Shown: positions 43,583 to 53,527 of the stretch, piece after piece | Position numbering within the stretch: the first letter of the stretch is position 1 | Layout of the letters: every line of letters begins with the position of its first letter | NCBI GenBank assembly: GCA_031253625.1 | Contig: JAIRVZ010000092.1 | Span: 1 to 64,000 of the forward strand | Reading direction: 5' to 3' | DNA from: Dysgonamonadaceae bacterium | GTDB lineage: Bacteria; Bacteroidota; Bacteroidia; Bacteroidales; Azobacteroidaceae | Length of the DNA stretch: 64,000 bases | Position numbers and translations under genes: made by a program | The notes under the pieces: model-generated | The model's database searches: none | What the model saw: the letters and a program-made list of their open reading frames with translations, nothing else | Told to the model about the DNA's origin: nothing

Positions 43583-44857
43583 TTACATTTCGATGTCCCA
43601 AATTCCTGTAGCCCGTTCCAATTCAATTAAAGCAGCAGCACGTCCATACAGTGTTTCGTTATAATTCACCTGAACGTCGTTATAAGTACGCTGAGCATTA
43701 AGCACTTCCAATATGCTTGTTTCCCCCTGCTGATAGCTATGAACTTTTTTCTGTAAGATTGTTTCTGCAGAGTTCAACAATCTTGTATTGAATTGGTCAA
43801 CTTGTTGGCAAGTAGCCATATACTTGTGATAAGCTTGTATTACATCCGATTTGATTTGTAATTTTGTGGCCTCATAATCGGCTTCACTTTGGAGCAAAGC
43901 TAATTTGGATACATTTAATATTCCTTTGTTTGCATTTGAAAATCTCAAAGGAACACCAACACTTCCCGAAAAACTTGTATATGCAGGAGCAGAAGCCATT
44001 GTATTGCGAATTTTTGAAAAGCGGGTGACTTCTATATTAAGGTCCAAATCGACTACTCGGTTTGCTTGTGTTAATTTCAGGTTATTTTGCGAAACTTCCT
44101 TGGATTTGAGAGCGACTTGCAAGTCGGTCCGATTGTCTTGAGCGGTTGTTATTAATGATAATAAATCAAATTCGCGTTTGAAATATTTTAATTCTCCGGA
44201 TAAAGAATCCGGGAATTGCATTTCTTTATCTCCTTGCATGAGCGCTAATTGGATTAAAGCATCTCGTAAATCACTTTTACTCCCCAACACATCATTAAAC
44301 ATGATGTTCGCTTCTAATCTCGATTGATGGGCGTCTACTTCTTTGATATGCCCTGATTTAAAACGAACACTGTCGGCATAAGCCAAATCAGCCATGTGTT
44401 GGTAAGAAGATTTTTGTATTTCAAACAGTTGTTTTTGTTTGAGCACCAATAAATAAACCAATGTGGCATCTGCTCGTAAATTCCGGAAATAATCTTCCAA
44501 TTGAACATCGGCCAAATCAGCTTCGCTTTGTGCTACTTTTATTCTTGCTTTGCGCTTTCCTCCCAATTCAAGATTATATTCCAGTCCAACTGCATAATTA
44601 TAACCCATTAGCATATCCCAGTTCTGATTGTTAGCACCTTCTAAAATCAAGTTCGGGTCGGGGAAAACTTTGGCAGCTATAACATTGGCTTTGGCAATAT
44701 CCACATTGTATTTTTCTACAAGGTAATTGATATTACTTTTTTTGACATTTTCCAGATATTCGTTAAATGTCAGGATTTTTTCCTGTGCGTAAGAAGTTAT
44801 CGGCCAAAAATAGAGGGTCAATAATACAATTGTTGCAAAACGGAATATAGTCTTCAT
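43583..44857 (-). CDS. TolC family outer membrane efflux protein
   Basis: Paired coiled-coil repeats; SILEVLNAQRTYNDVQVNYNETLYGRAAALIELERATG. Confidence 0.93.
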   Translation of the reverse strand: MKTIFRFATIVLLTLYFWPITSYAQEKILTFNEYLENVKKSNINYLVEKYNVDIAKANVIAAKVFPDPNLILEGANNQNWDMLMGYNYAVGLEYNLELGGKRKARIKVAQSEADLADVQLEDYFRNLRADATLVYLLVLKQKQLFEIQKSSYQHMADLAYADSVRFKSGHIKEVDAHQSRLEANIMFNDVLGSKSDLRDALIQLALMQGDKEMQFPDSLSGELKYFKREFDLLSLITTAQDNRTDLQVALKSKEVSQNNLKLTQANRVVDLDLNIEVTRFSKIRNTMASAPAYTSFSGSVGVPLRFSNANKGILNVSKLALLQSEADYEATKLQIKSDVIQAYHKYMATCQQVDQFNTRLLNSAETILQKKVHSYQQGETSILEVLNAQRTYNDVQVNYNETLYGRAAALIELERATGIWDIEM

Positions 44858-44868
44858 TTTATTAATTG

Positions 44869-46422
44869 CTAAAATCCGAAATCTATATCTTCAATTTCTT
44901 CAACTTTTTCAAAGTTGGGAAGTTTCGCAACCCCTTGCTCTACATCCGCTATTACGCGAATGGCCTTTTGTGGATGTACCGGACATATATATTCGCACCC
45001 ACCGCAACCAATACAAATATCTGGTGTTACCAGTGGTATTCGCAAAGAGTCTTTATACGGAACCATCTTTACGGCCTGCGTAGGACAGTGTTCGGAACAC
45101 GCTCCGCAATCCGTTTCGAATCTATAAACAATACACAGTTCTTTTTCAAAATGAGCAATACCTATTTGCGTTTGCATTTTCTCTTTTTTAGTCAAAGTTC
45201 TCAACGCTCCATTTGGACAAACTTCCGAGCATATTGTACATCTATAATTGCAATATCCATGTTTAAACACCAATCTTGGTTTCAATAAAAAGTCAAGACC
45301 ATACTCTAACCCGGCCGGCTGGATAATTTGATTGGGACATTTTGCCACGCAAAGATGACATGCCGTACATTTTTCGTTGAATCGTTTCAGATTTACGGCT
45401 CCCGGAGGCAAAATGAGTATCGGTTTAGAACCGTTGCTTTGTTTACTTCCGCAGCTGTGCAAAATAGGTGCTGTTGCCAAAATAGTTCCACTTAATGCCA
45501 AAAACGAACGACGGGATTCTAATGTTGTTTGAATCTCCGTTTTTTCGACAGTCTGTTTTTTGAAAACAGGAGCAAAGCGATAATGGATGGCATTTCTTTT
45601 TTTACAAGAAGATAAACAGTTGAAACAACCCACACAACGCGACATGTCGACCGTTTGCTCTTTGCTGTTAATACATTCGGCTTTGCAAGTCCGTTCGCAT
45701 AATCCACAGTTATTACAGGTTTCTTTATCGAAAGAAATTCTGAATAACGAATAACGGGAAAACAGGCTTAACAACCCTCCTACAGGACAAAGCGTATTAC
45801 AAAACAGTCGTCCTCTGATAACCGACAATATACCGAACAGCAAAAATATAGCAATCGAAGCTATCAATGCCGCAGTCGTAACATTATAAATACTAACATG
45901 ATATAACGCATAATTATCTTTAGCCATCAAATGGTCGGCCAATAAATTATTGCCGAAAATAACGACAGGGCGGAAAAGATTCGCTGCCATACGACCGAAA
46001 TTACTATATGGGTCTAAGTATAGCAATAAATGTGTACTTCCGAATAAAAGCAAGACGGTGGCAAGTCCTAATAATGAATAACGCAAAATATTAGACGGTT
46101 TATAATAAGAAAATCTACGTTTGCGTTTGTTTTTTTTCAAATGTCCTCGTTTTGAAAAACGGATGAATATATCTTGAAAAATTCCTGCCGGACAGATAAA
46201 AGAACAATAAACCCGTCCGAAGAAAAACGTTAACAACAACAGGAAAATAACGACAAGCACACTTCCCGCCAAAATTGCCGGAACCAATTGCAAATGCAGT
46301 ACTCCGTGAATTTTTGTTGGCAACAAATTTTTGAAATCAACAAAAAAGAGAGTTATTAATAAAATAAAGAATAAAGCGGTGATTACACGCAAATTTTTAA
46401 GCTTATTCATGATTGGAGACAA
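44869..46422 (-). CDS. polytopic 4Fe-4S ferredoxin-type protein (NapH/NosR-like)
   Basis: Multiple CxxCxxCxxxC clusters; FGRVYCSFICPAGIFQD. Confidence 0.9.
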   Translation of the reverse strand: MSPIMNKLKNLRVITALFFILLITLFFVDFKNLLPTKIHGVLHLQLVPAILAGSVLVVIFLLLLTFFFGRVYCSFICPAGIFQDIFIRFSKRGHLKKNKRKRRFSYYKPSNILRYSLLGLATVLLLFGSTHLLLYLDPYSNFGRMAANLFRPVVIFGNNLLADHLMAKDNYALYHVSIYNVTTAALIASIAIFLLFGILSVIRGRLFCNTLCPVGGLLSLFSRYSLFRISFDKETCNNCGLCERTCKAECINSKEQTVDMSRCVGCFNCLSSCKKRNAIHYRFAPVFKKQTVEKTEIQTTLESRRSFLALSGTILATAPILHSCGSKQSNGSKPILILPPGAVNLKRFNEKCTACHLCVAKCPNQIIQPAGLEYGLDFLLKPRLVFKHGYCNYRCTICSEVCPNGALRTLTKKEKMQTQIGIAHFEKELCIVYRFETDCGACSEHCPTQAVKMVPYKDSLRIPLVTPDICIGCGGCEYICPVHPQKAIRVIADVEQGVAKLPNFEKVEEIEDIDFGF

Positions 46423-46547
46423 TTCAAATTTGATTTTTTAATTGCATAAATGATTATATGTCTGCAAAGTTAATGCTTTATTTTGAAATTTGTTTATTTG
46501 ATAAAAAGCCGTACATTTGCCCGGTATCAAAAAACAACGAATATTCT

Positions 46548-48131
46548 ATGAAACATTTACTTTTAGCATTAGCTCTCGTTTGTTCAACTTATTCTTTTGG
46601 GCAAAAAACAAATTTACCGATTTCAGTTTCAGCGAAAATCGCAGGAAAAAATCTCCAAAACGAACAGGATATAATAGGAACGGAATACGCATTTCCTGAC
46701 ATAATATACAAAACATTCCTCGATACTGTTTCCGGTCTCCTAACTGTTCAGTTGAGAGGAACAAGTAAAAATGAGAAATGGCTAAATAACACCGGACATA
46801 TCTTACAATACGACCTCAATGAGCAAAAATTAATGTGGAGCAAAAAAATTGCTTATCTAACAAGCGAATTGCTACAAGCCGAAAATGTAATGATTTATAT
46901 GGTTCACAATAAATTCGGCAGTAAAAGTTCGTCTTTAGATATTTATACCGGCAAGGAATTATGGAAATCAAATCATACTATTTATCACATCGATCCTATC
47001 AACAGAATCGGAGTAGGATATAAACCAAATATTGGGTTTAACTCAAAAAATAAATTAGAAGGCATTGATTTAGATAATGGAAATGCCTTGTGGAAGATGA
47101 ATTTAAATCGTGAATATGGTTGGAACGATGCTTTTCATATCAATGATTCGACTTTAATCGTGGTTGCTTCCGGATTGCACTCAATAAATATCCTAAACGG
47201 AGATGGTTGGGACTATGAGGCAATAACCGGCGTGAAAGATTATACAGGCACTGTGGCAGCAGCAGCCATCGGTCTTGCCGCAGGGTTACTTACCGGAACT
47301 TTTCTTATACCAACAGGGTATGATCTCGTTAGTGATTTGGGTTCAAATGTGCTGATGGATGACCTTGATTTTTATTTTTCCTCTAAAGAAAAATTAGTAA
47401 GAATCGATAAACAAACCGGAGAGATTATTTGGGAACAGCCTCTTCCTAAAGATTTAACCGGTAAATCGACTATTTTTATAGAAGATGATAGAATATTCAT
47501 GATTAACGAAGGCATTGCCTTTGTGGGAAATCGACAGGTCAGTTTCGGAGGTCCTTTCATCGCAGCTTTTGATAGAGAAACCGGCAAGCAAATATTTATG
47601 GCCACAACAGGCGTAAAAAAAGACCCGATTCTCAGTTACCAATTAACGGGGAATGAAATTCTTTTAGCATTCAAAGATCGATTAACAAAATACACCAAAG
47701 AAACCGGCCAATTTATCATGGAAAGAAATTTTCATAAAAATGAATTTGGAGAACTGAAATATTTCATTGGAAACCAAGCATTTGTAGTTAATGAAAATGA
47801 TGAATTTGTTTCTTTGTCGCAAACCGATACAACTAAAATTTTCGTTTTAACCAACAAAGACAATGTACTGGTTCTGAACAATCAATTAGATATTACGCAT
47901 ACAATCGCACAAAAAGACTTAAATATCTGCTATCTAAAAACCGAAAAATCCAAATTTATAACCAAAGATGAAGGCGACAATAACGAATATAAAACATGGA
48001 TAATCGACAATTCGGGAAAGAAAATTGCTGAAATAGAAACAAGTCCGTCCTCTTTTTTGATTGATAAAATCCTATACAACCAGCAAAAAAATAAATTTAT
48101 TGTGATTGATTTGGCAGAAGTAATCGATTAA
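46548..48131 (+). CDS. secreted PQQ-like beta-propeller protein
   Basis: Signal peptide MKHLLLALALVCSTYSFG; repeated RIDKQTGEIIWEQPLP-type blades. Confidence 0.75.
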   Translation: MKHLLLALALVCSTYSFGQKTNLPISVSAKIAGKNLQNEQDIIGTEYAFPDIIYKTFLDTVSGLLTVQLRGTSKNEKWLNNTGHILQYDLNEQKLMWSKKIAYLTSELLQAENVMIYMVHNKFGSKSSSLDIYTGKELWKSNHTIYHIDPINRIGVGYKPNIGFNSKNKLEGIDLDNGNALWKMNLNREYGWNDAFHINDSTLIVVASGLHSINILNGDGWDYEAITGVKDYTGTVAAAAIGLAAGLLTGTFLIPTGYDLVSDLGSNVLMDDLDFYFSSKEKLVRIDKQTGEIIWEQPLPKDLTGKSTIFIEDDRIFMINEGIAFVGNRQVSFGGPFIAAFDRETGKQIFMATTGVKKDPILSYQLTGNEILLAFKDRLTKYTKETGQFIMERNFHKNEFGELKYFIGNQAFVVNENDEFVSLSQTDTTKIFVLTNKDNVLVLNNQLDITHTIAQKDLNICYLKTEKSKFITKDEGDNNEYKTWIIDNSGKKIAEIETSPSSFLIDKILYNQQKNKFIVIDLAEVID

Positions 48132-48167
48132 AACACCCGACTCAACCAAAATAAATACTAAACTATA

Positions 48168-49139
48168 TTAAAGTCTAATCCGTTTAATATTTAACTTCTC
48201 TAAATCGGTTGTTCCTAATTGGTGAGATTCTCCTTTTCCGATATGCCCAACATCTTCCAATAGCATTTTTTCTACTTGATTGAAAAACTGCACGGCAGCC
48301 GTATCCGCAGCTACAATATCGGGAGAGATTATCAACGTTTTTAATATAGAAACATCATCTATGCTTTTTCCTTGCGGGCCATTTCGACGCATTACGCGAT
48401 AAGCATCGATAACATTAAGTACAGGTTTTTTCTCCCATGTACAAGAATCAGCGATACATTGTTGCAGGTCGTTTCCATGGAAAAATCCACGGTCCCAAAC
48501 AATTCCCATATAGTTTTTCATGGCGATGGTCATTTTGGCTCCGCCATGGTTTTTCAATATCGGAACGTTAATCCATACGTCAGCATCAAGCAACGCCTCG
48601 TGAATTTTTGTTTCCTTCAAATTGATGCCTCGAGGTAAAGTAACATCTTTATAATATCTTTCGTCATTACCCGGAATCATCGTGCCACCCGCAGCTTTTA
48701 CGGCATCTTCTATGCCGCTATTTTTATAGCATTTAATCCAGTTATCGCAAGTATGATCAAATACAATGACTTTCGATGCGCCTGCTGCTAAGCATTTTTT
48801 CACCAATGCACCGACTAAAATAGGATTGGTATTTGCAGCATATTCGGGTTTACGATCCCATCCGATATTTGGTTTAACGACAACGCTTTGTCCTTTTTTA
48901 ATGTATTGTTCTATTCCGCCCAAAGTTTCTAAAGCTTTATTAAGCATAACATCGGGTTCTCCGCCCATTACGGCAACTAAATCGGGAACTGATTCTACCG
49001 TTAATTCGTCACTAACTAACGATTCTTGTAATTTATCGAAATTCAACGATTGTTTTTCTCTTTTACAACTCGAAAAACCTAATGTAGAAGCCGCAACTCC
49101 GGCTACAATTCCTTTCCTTAAAAAATCACGACGTTTCAT
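48168..49139 (-). CDS. DUF362 domain protein
   Basis: Twin-Arg-like leader; VVVKPNIGWDRKPEYAANTNP; ILKNHGGAKMTIAMKNYMGIV. Confidence 0.9.
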   Translation of the reverse strand: MKRRDFLRKGIVAGVAASTLGFSSCKREKQSLNFDKLQESLVSDELTVESVPDLVAVMGGEPDVMLNKALETLGGIEQYIKKGQSVVVKPNIGWDRKPEYAANTNPILVGALVKKCLAAGASKVIVFDHTCDNWIKCYKNSGIEDAVKAAGGTMIPGNDERYYKDVTLPRGINLKETKIHEALLDADVWINVPILKNHGGAKMTIAMKNYMGIVWDRGFFHGNDLQQCIADSCTWEKKPVLNVIDAYRVMRRNGPQGKSIDDVSILKTLIISPDIVAADTAAVQFFNQVEKMLLEDVGHIGKGESHQLGTTDLEKLNIKRIRL

Positions 49140-49167
49140 ATTTTTTATTTTTTTGGTTGTTTTAGAA

Positions 49168-49572
49168 TTAAATTATCCATGGGTATTTAAAACAATCTTC
49201 GTTATATAAAGCATAATCGGCATTGCCATTAACTGCAAAAGTTTTTACTGACTTAGCCTCTTTCTCTAAAAGAGATTTGGCATAATTCAACGTACTTCCG
49301 GTCTTTACTCTATCTTCGACAAGTAATATTGTTTTATCTTTAAAATCAAAATCAATTGGAGCAATTAACTTTGGCGATTCGTATTTCGGTTTTTGATTCG
49401 GGTCGCGCAAGTTGATTTTCAACAATTGAATCTCCGTATCCAGCCGCTGATTTAAAATAGCGGCAGGAATAATACCTCCATTCGCAATAGCTACAATCAA
49501 ATCGAATTTTTCTTCAAATTGAATATTGCGGAAACGGTTTAATACTCCTTCAAACGTTTTCATATTTTTCAT
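49168..49572 (-). CDS. phosphoribosyltransferase family protein
   Basis: DLIVAIANGGIIPA; KTILLVEDRVKTGSTL. Confidence 0.88.
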   Translation of the reverse strand: MKNMKTFEGVLNRFRNIQFEEKFDLIVAIANGGIIPAAILNQRLDTEIQLLKINLRDPNQKPKYESPKLIAPIDFDFKDKTILLVEDRVKTGSTLNYAKSLLEKEAKSVKTFAVNGNADYALYNEDCFKYPWII

Positions 49573-49603
49573 TGGATTCCGAACGTAGTGAGGAATCTAA
49601 CAA

Positions 49604-50116
49604 TTATTTATCCGCAATCAATCGAAGTAACAAGTAACCGCCGAAAAGTTGAAGTAACATTCCCGGAATACCCAAACGGAAATCCTGAACAGCTGCATAG
49701 AAATCTTTAACGATTGCCCATTCTACCAAAGTGCCGACAAACTGATAATCCAAAATGACAACCAAAAGGGTAAGGAGAGAAACTACTCCTGTTTTCTTGG
49801 AAATCATAGACGCTGCGACAGCCAACAAAACAGACTTGGTCAGGATAATTGGCAACATTCCGGCTACCGGCATGCCAAACAACCAATGATTGGCTAAAGG
49901 AGAAAGTACCGCAGTCAATAATCCGACAGATAATCCGTATTTATAGGCGGCAATGAGTGTAAAAAAATAAATTGGTAACCAAACAAATCCACCTTGAGGT
50001 AACAAGTGACACAGTTGCGGTAATGCCAAATTGCCGATAATGAAAAGAGTTGCAAAAAGATAGGCTTTTATATCAGCCAATCCATACGCGCGAGTTTTAA
50101 TGTTTGCTGTAATCAT
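49604..50116 (-). CDS. ECF transporter S component-like membrane protein
   Basis: Polytopic; LPQGGFVWLPIYFFTLIAAYKYGLSVGLLTAVLSPLANHWLFGMP. Confidence 0.8.
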   Translation of the reverse strand: MITANIKTRAYGLADIKAYLFATLFIIGNLALPQLCHLLPQGGFVWLPIYFFTLIAAYKYGLSVGLLTAVLSPLANHWLFGMPVAGMLPIILTKSVLLAVAASMISKKTGVVSLLTLLVVILDYQFVGTLVEWAIVKDFYAAVQDFRLGIPGMLLQLFGGYLLLRLIADK

Positions 50117-50152
50117 GATGATAAATTTTTATTGTTTTTTTAATGAATTTCT

Positions 50153-50248
50153 ACCCCTAAATCCCCTAAAGGGGACTTTAACTTCTGAAAAAACCGAAAC
50201 AATTAAAATATTTTACACGCCAAAGTCCCCTTTAGGGGATTTAGGGGT
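50153..50248. repeat. 27-bp perfect inverted repeat (intergenic hairpin)
   Basis: ACCCCTAAATCCCCTAAAGGGGACTTT at 50153-50179; exact reverse complement at 50222-50248. Confidence 0.9.
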
Positions 50249-50276
50249 AAAAAGTGAAGGGCAAATGTAGTATAAA

Positions 50277-52148
50277 TTAATTAAAATTCAAATCAAAACC
50301 TCCGAAAATAACAATTCCGGGCATTGGGAAACCATAATTAATTTCGTAATTCGTATTGGTTAGGTTTTCTCCACTAACAAACAAAGAAACCATTTTTGCC
50401 GCTTTGTAAGTCAGTCTTGCATTCAGCAAAGCATAATTTCCTTTCTTATTTTTTTCGATAGAAGTATATAAATCTCCTACATATTGGAAATCGGGAGAGA
50501 AAACAAATCGTTTTATTTCCCAATCAATATTCAAAAACGCTTTGTGCTTAGGAGCGGCAAGTAAAGGCGTATCGGTATCTAAAAAGCTGTAATTGCCGTT
50601 CAACTTCAGATTCGAAAACATCTTGTATTCGACAGATAATTCAAATCCTTTGTTGATAAAAGAGCCGGTATTGACATTTTTCGGTCGACCATCGATCATG
50701 TCCATTTGAATCATATTCTTACCATTGATGTAAAAAGCTGTTAACTCACAGTTTAGCTTATTACCGAAAAGCTGTTGCAAATAAGAGATTTCATAATTGA
50801 ACATTGATTCCGGTCTCAAATCCGGATTGGCTTGTTGATACATATACAAATCCCTGATATTAGGACTTCTAAATCCTTTTGAAACAGATGCTTTGAAACC
50901 GGTATTTTTCGATAAAGAATAAGTTGCCCCCAACTGTGGAGTCCATTCGTTTCCGTATAATTCATTTATTTCCAACCGGATTCCGGCATTGACCGATAAT
51001 TTTCCGGCTATGGTTTGTTCAGTCAGCAGGTATATGCCCAATTCATCAACGCTTTTGTTTACGATATTGCCGGTATGATGATTGTGTATCGTATCGTTCC
51101 AAGCGCGACCGCCCCATTGTTTATAATCCACTCCGGCAGTGATTGAATTATTTTCGAAAAAGCGGAAAGTTTCGTAAATCGAACCTCCTGCACTGTAATC
51201 TCTTGAGTTAAAAAGGAAAACTTGTAAAGGGTCAGGTTTAGGTTTATTGGCCATATATCCATTGTTGATTTCATGTCGCCCCCAATTGTAAAATGCCTGA
51301 ATCGCTCCCGATATTTTTTCATATTTCTTTTCAATAGAAAAAGAATAAGTAGTACGCAAAGCATCTACCCGGCCGTCGAGTATTGGATCCTGTGTAGTTC
51401 CCGGATTCCGGCTATCAATATGAGTAATAAGCGTGCCGGCAGAAACTTTCCAATTTTCAGACAAATCATAAGCTATCTTCACAGAACCATTCGTTGTGTT
51501 GAATGCCGAATTATCGCGGTGTCCATCTGTTCTGTCGCGATTGATAGAGGCAAAAGCACCGATTTTTTCTTCTTTACCCCATACATTTGCCATATATTTT
51601 TGAGTGTTATACGAACCATACATTACTCTTCCTCTTCCGTAAAGACCTTCTTTTTGAGGTCTGTGGGTAATTATATTAATTGCTCCGCCCATGGCACCCG
51701 AACCATAAAGTAAAGATGCCGGACCTCGCGTTACTTCCACTTTTTCCGCATCGGAAATCGAATAAGTATCGGGCAGACCATGACCAAAAATTCCTGCCCA
51801 TTGCGGCTGCCCGTCAAAAAGCATCAACACTTTGTTGCCTCCACCGACACCACGGATGTTAACGATTCCGGCAGAGCCTCCCGACAATCCAAAACCGGTA
51901 ACACCGCGCTGTGTTACAAAGAGTCCGGGCACAAGTTCTGTCAACAGCGGAAGAACAGCCGATTCATAACTGCTTTTCAACGTTTGATTATCAAGAACGG
52001 TAATTGTAGTAGATTCCGGCAGAGGTTTTCCTGCCGAAGTATTGCTTTGACCAATAATCTTAACTGTATCTACCGATAATGTGATTTGGGAAAATATTTG
52101 GGCGCTAATTCCTAATAAGCTTATTAATATCCAAATTCGCAAACGCAT
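50277..52148 (-). CDS. TonB-dependent receptor
   Basis: Plug domain (VNIRGVGGGNKVLMLFDGQPQW) and beta-barrel. Confidence 0.95.
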   Translation of the reverse strand: MRLRIWILISLLGISAQIFSQITLSVDTVKIIGQSNTSAGKPLPESTTITVLDNQTLKSSYESAVLPLLTELVPGLFVTQRGVTGFGLSGGSAGIVNIRGVGGGNKVLMLFDGQPQWAGIFGHGLPDTYSISDAEKVEVTRGPASLLYGSGAMGGAINIITHRPQKEGLYGRGRVMYGSYNTQKYMANVWGKEEKIGAFASINRDRTDGHRDNSAFNTTNGSVKIAYDLSENWKVSAGTLITHIDSRNPGTTQDPILDGRVDALRTTYSFSIEKKYEKISGAIQAFYNWGRHEINNGYMANKPKPDPLQVFLFNSRDYSAGGSIYETFRFFENNSITAGVDYKQWGGRAWNDTIHNHHTGNIVNKSVDELGIYLLTEQTIAGKLSVNAGIRLEINELYGNEWTPQLGATYSLSKNTGFKASVSKGFRSPNIRDLYMYQQANPDLRPESMFNYEISYLQQLFGNKLNCELTAFYINGKNMIQMDMIDGRPKNVNTGSFINKGFELSVEYKMFSNLKLNGNYSFLDTDTPLLAAPKHKAFLNIDWEIKRFVFSPDFQYVGDLYTSIEKNKKGNYALLNARLTYKAAKMVSLFVSGENLTNTNYEINYGFPMPGIVIFGGFDLNFN

Positions 52149-52259
52149 AAGTTATGTTTTCTTAAATTGACTTATTTTTTACAAAAAAACCCACATACTA
52201 TTGGATACAAGTACGTGGGGTCTATCATGTTTTTACCGTCTGTTGTTTCTATCTTTTCG

Positions 52260-52346
52260 CGGAAGCGGGGGGATTCGAACCCCCGGTACAGTTACCCGTA
52301 CGTCAGTTTAGCAAACTGGTGGTTTCAGCCACTCACCCACACTTCC
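52260..52346 (-). tRNA. tRNA-Ser(GCT)
   Basis: 87-nt class II tRNA; GGAAGTG/CGCTTCC acceptor; anticodon loop TTGCTAA; long variable arm. Confidence 0.95.
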
Positions 52347-52448
52347 AAGACTCTTTTGATCTTTGTTTTTGCAAACAGCGGTGCAAATATAGAAGATTCT
52401 TTCGAACTTATCAAAGTTTTCAAAGACTATTTTTTATAACTTTGCACT

Positions 52449-53489
52449 ATGAAAAAGAAAAGAAAGGTTTGGACTATTATCGCTGCGTCTTTAGCATCAG
52501 TCATTTTGGCTATAGGAAGTTCTTATATCTATGTGTATAAAAAATACATGTCGCCTTTTTTCAATGTCAAACAAACCGTATACGTCTATGTGAATGACAA
52601 CAAAGATTACAACGATTTATTATCGCAACTGCAATCGGTTGCTCATATAAAAGATGTGAATATATTTGACAAGATTGCCGGAACCATGAAATATCCCGAC
52701 AATATGCGAACCGGACGTTATGCGGTAACTCCCGACATGACTTGTAAACAACTGTTGCAAAACCTCAGAAACGGGAATCAGGCACCTTCTCGCATCACGT
52801 TTAATAATATCAGATTAAAGGAAGATTTGGCTAAACGCATCAGTGAACAATTAATGTTCAGCGAAGGAGAATTGTATCAACAATTAAACGATTCTGCCGT
52901 TTGCGCTCAATTCGGATTCGACACCAATACGATTCTTTGTATGTTTATCCCTAATACTTACGAGATGTACTGGAATATTCCTGTCGAAAAATTTATAAAA
53001 AAAATGAAATCGGAGTATGATAAATTTTGGACTCCCGAACGCATCGAAAAAGCACAGGAAATCCCATTAACTCCCATACAAGTATCTATTGTAGCATCTA
53101 TCGTGGAAGAAGAAACCGCTGCAAATTCGGAATTTTCAACTGTTGCCGGATTGTATATCAATCGCTTAAAACGAGGCATGCTACTCCAAGCCGACCCGAC
53201 GGTAAAATATGCTGTGGGAGATTTTTCGCTTAAAAGGATTTTGTTTGTACATCTTGAAAAGGATTCTCCTTACAACACATACAAATACGCAGGATTGCCT
53301 CCCGGGCCTATCAGAATCCCATCTATTCGGGGCATCGATGCTGTGTTAAATCATGCACAACACAACTATATTTATATGTGTGCAAAAGAAGATTTTTCGG
53401 GTAAGCATAACTTTGCAACTACCTTGTCGGAACACAATACCAATGCAGCTAAATATCAAGCTGCACTAAACCGGAATAAAATCAAATAA
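52449..53489 (+). CDS. mltG: endolytic transglycosylase MltG
   Basis: ASIVEEETAANSEFSTVAGLYINRLKRGMLLQADPTVKYA. Confidence 0.96.
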   Translation: MKKKRKVWTIIAASLASVILAIGSSYIYVYKKYMSPFFNVKQTVYVYVNDNKDYNDLLSQLQSVAHIKDVNIFDKIAGTMKYPDNMRTGRYAVTPDMTCKQLLQNLRNGNQAPSRITFNNIRLKEDLAKRISEQLMFSEGELYQQLNDSAVCAQFGFDTNTILCMFIPNTYEMYWNIPVEKFIKKMKSEYDKFWTPERIEKAQEIPLTPIQVSIVASIVEEETAANSEFSTVAGLYINRLKRGMLLQADPTVKYAVGDFSLKRILFVHLEKDSPYNTYKYAGLPPGPIRIPSIRGIDAVLNHAQHNYIYMCAKEDFSGKHNFATTLSEHNTNAAKYQAALNRNKIK

Positions 53490-53527
53490 AATTACTTAAT
53501 ACTGAAAACTATTAAAATCGAAACATT

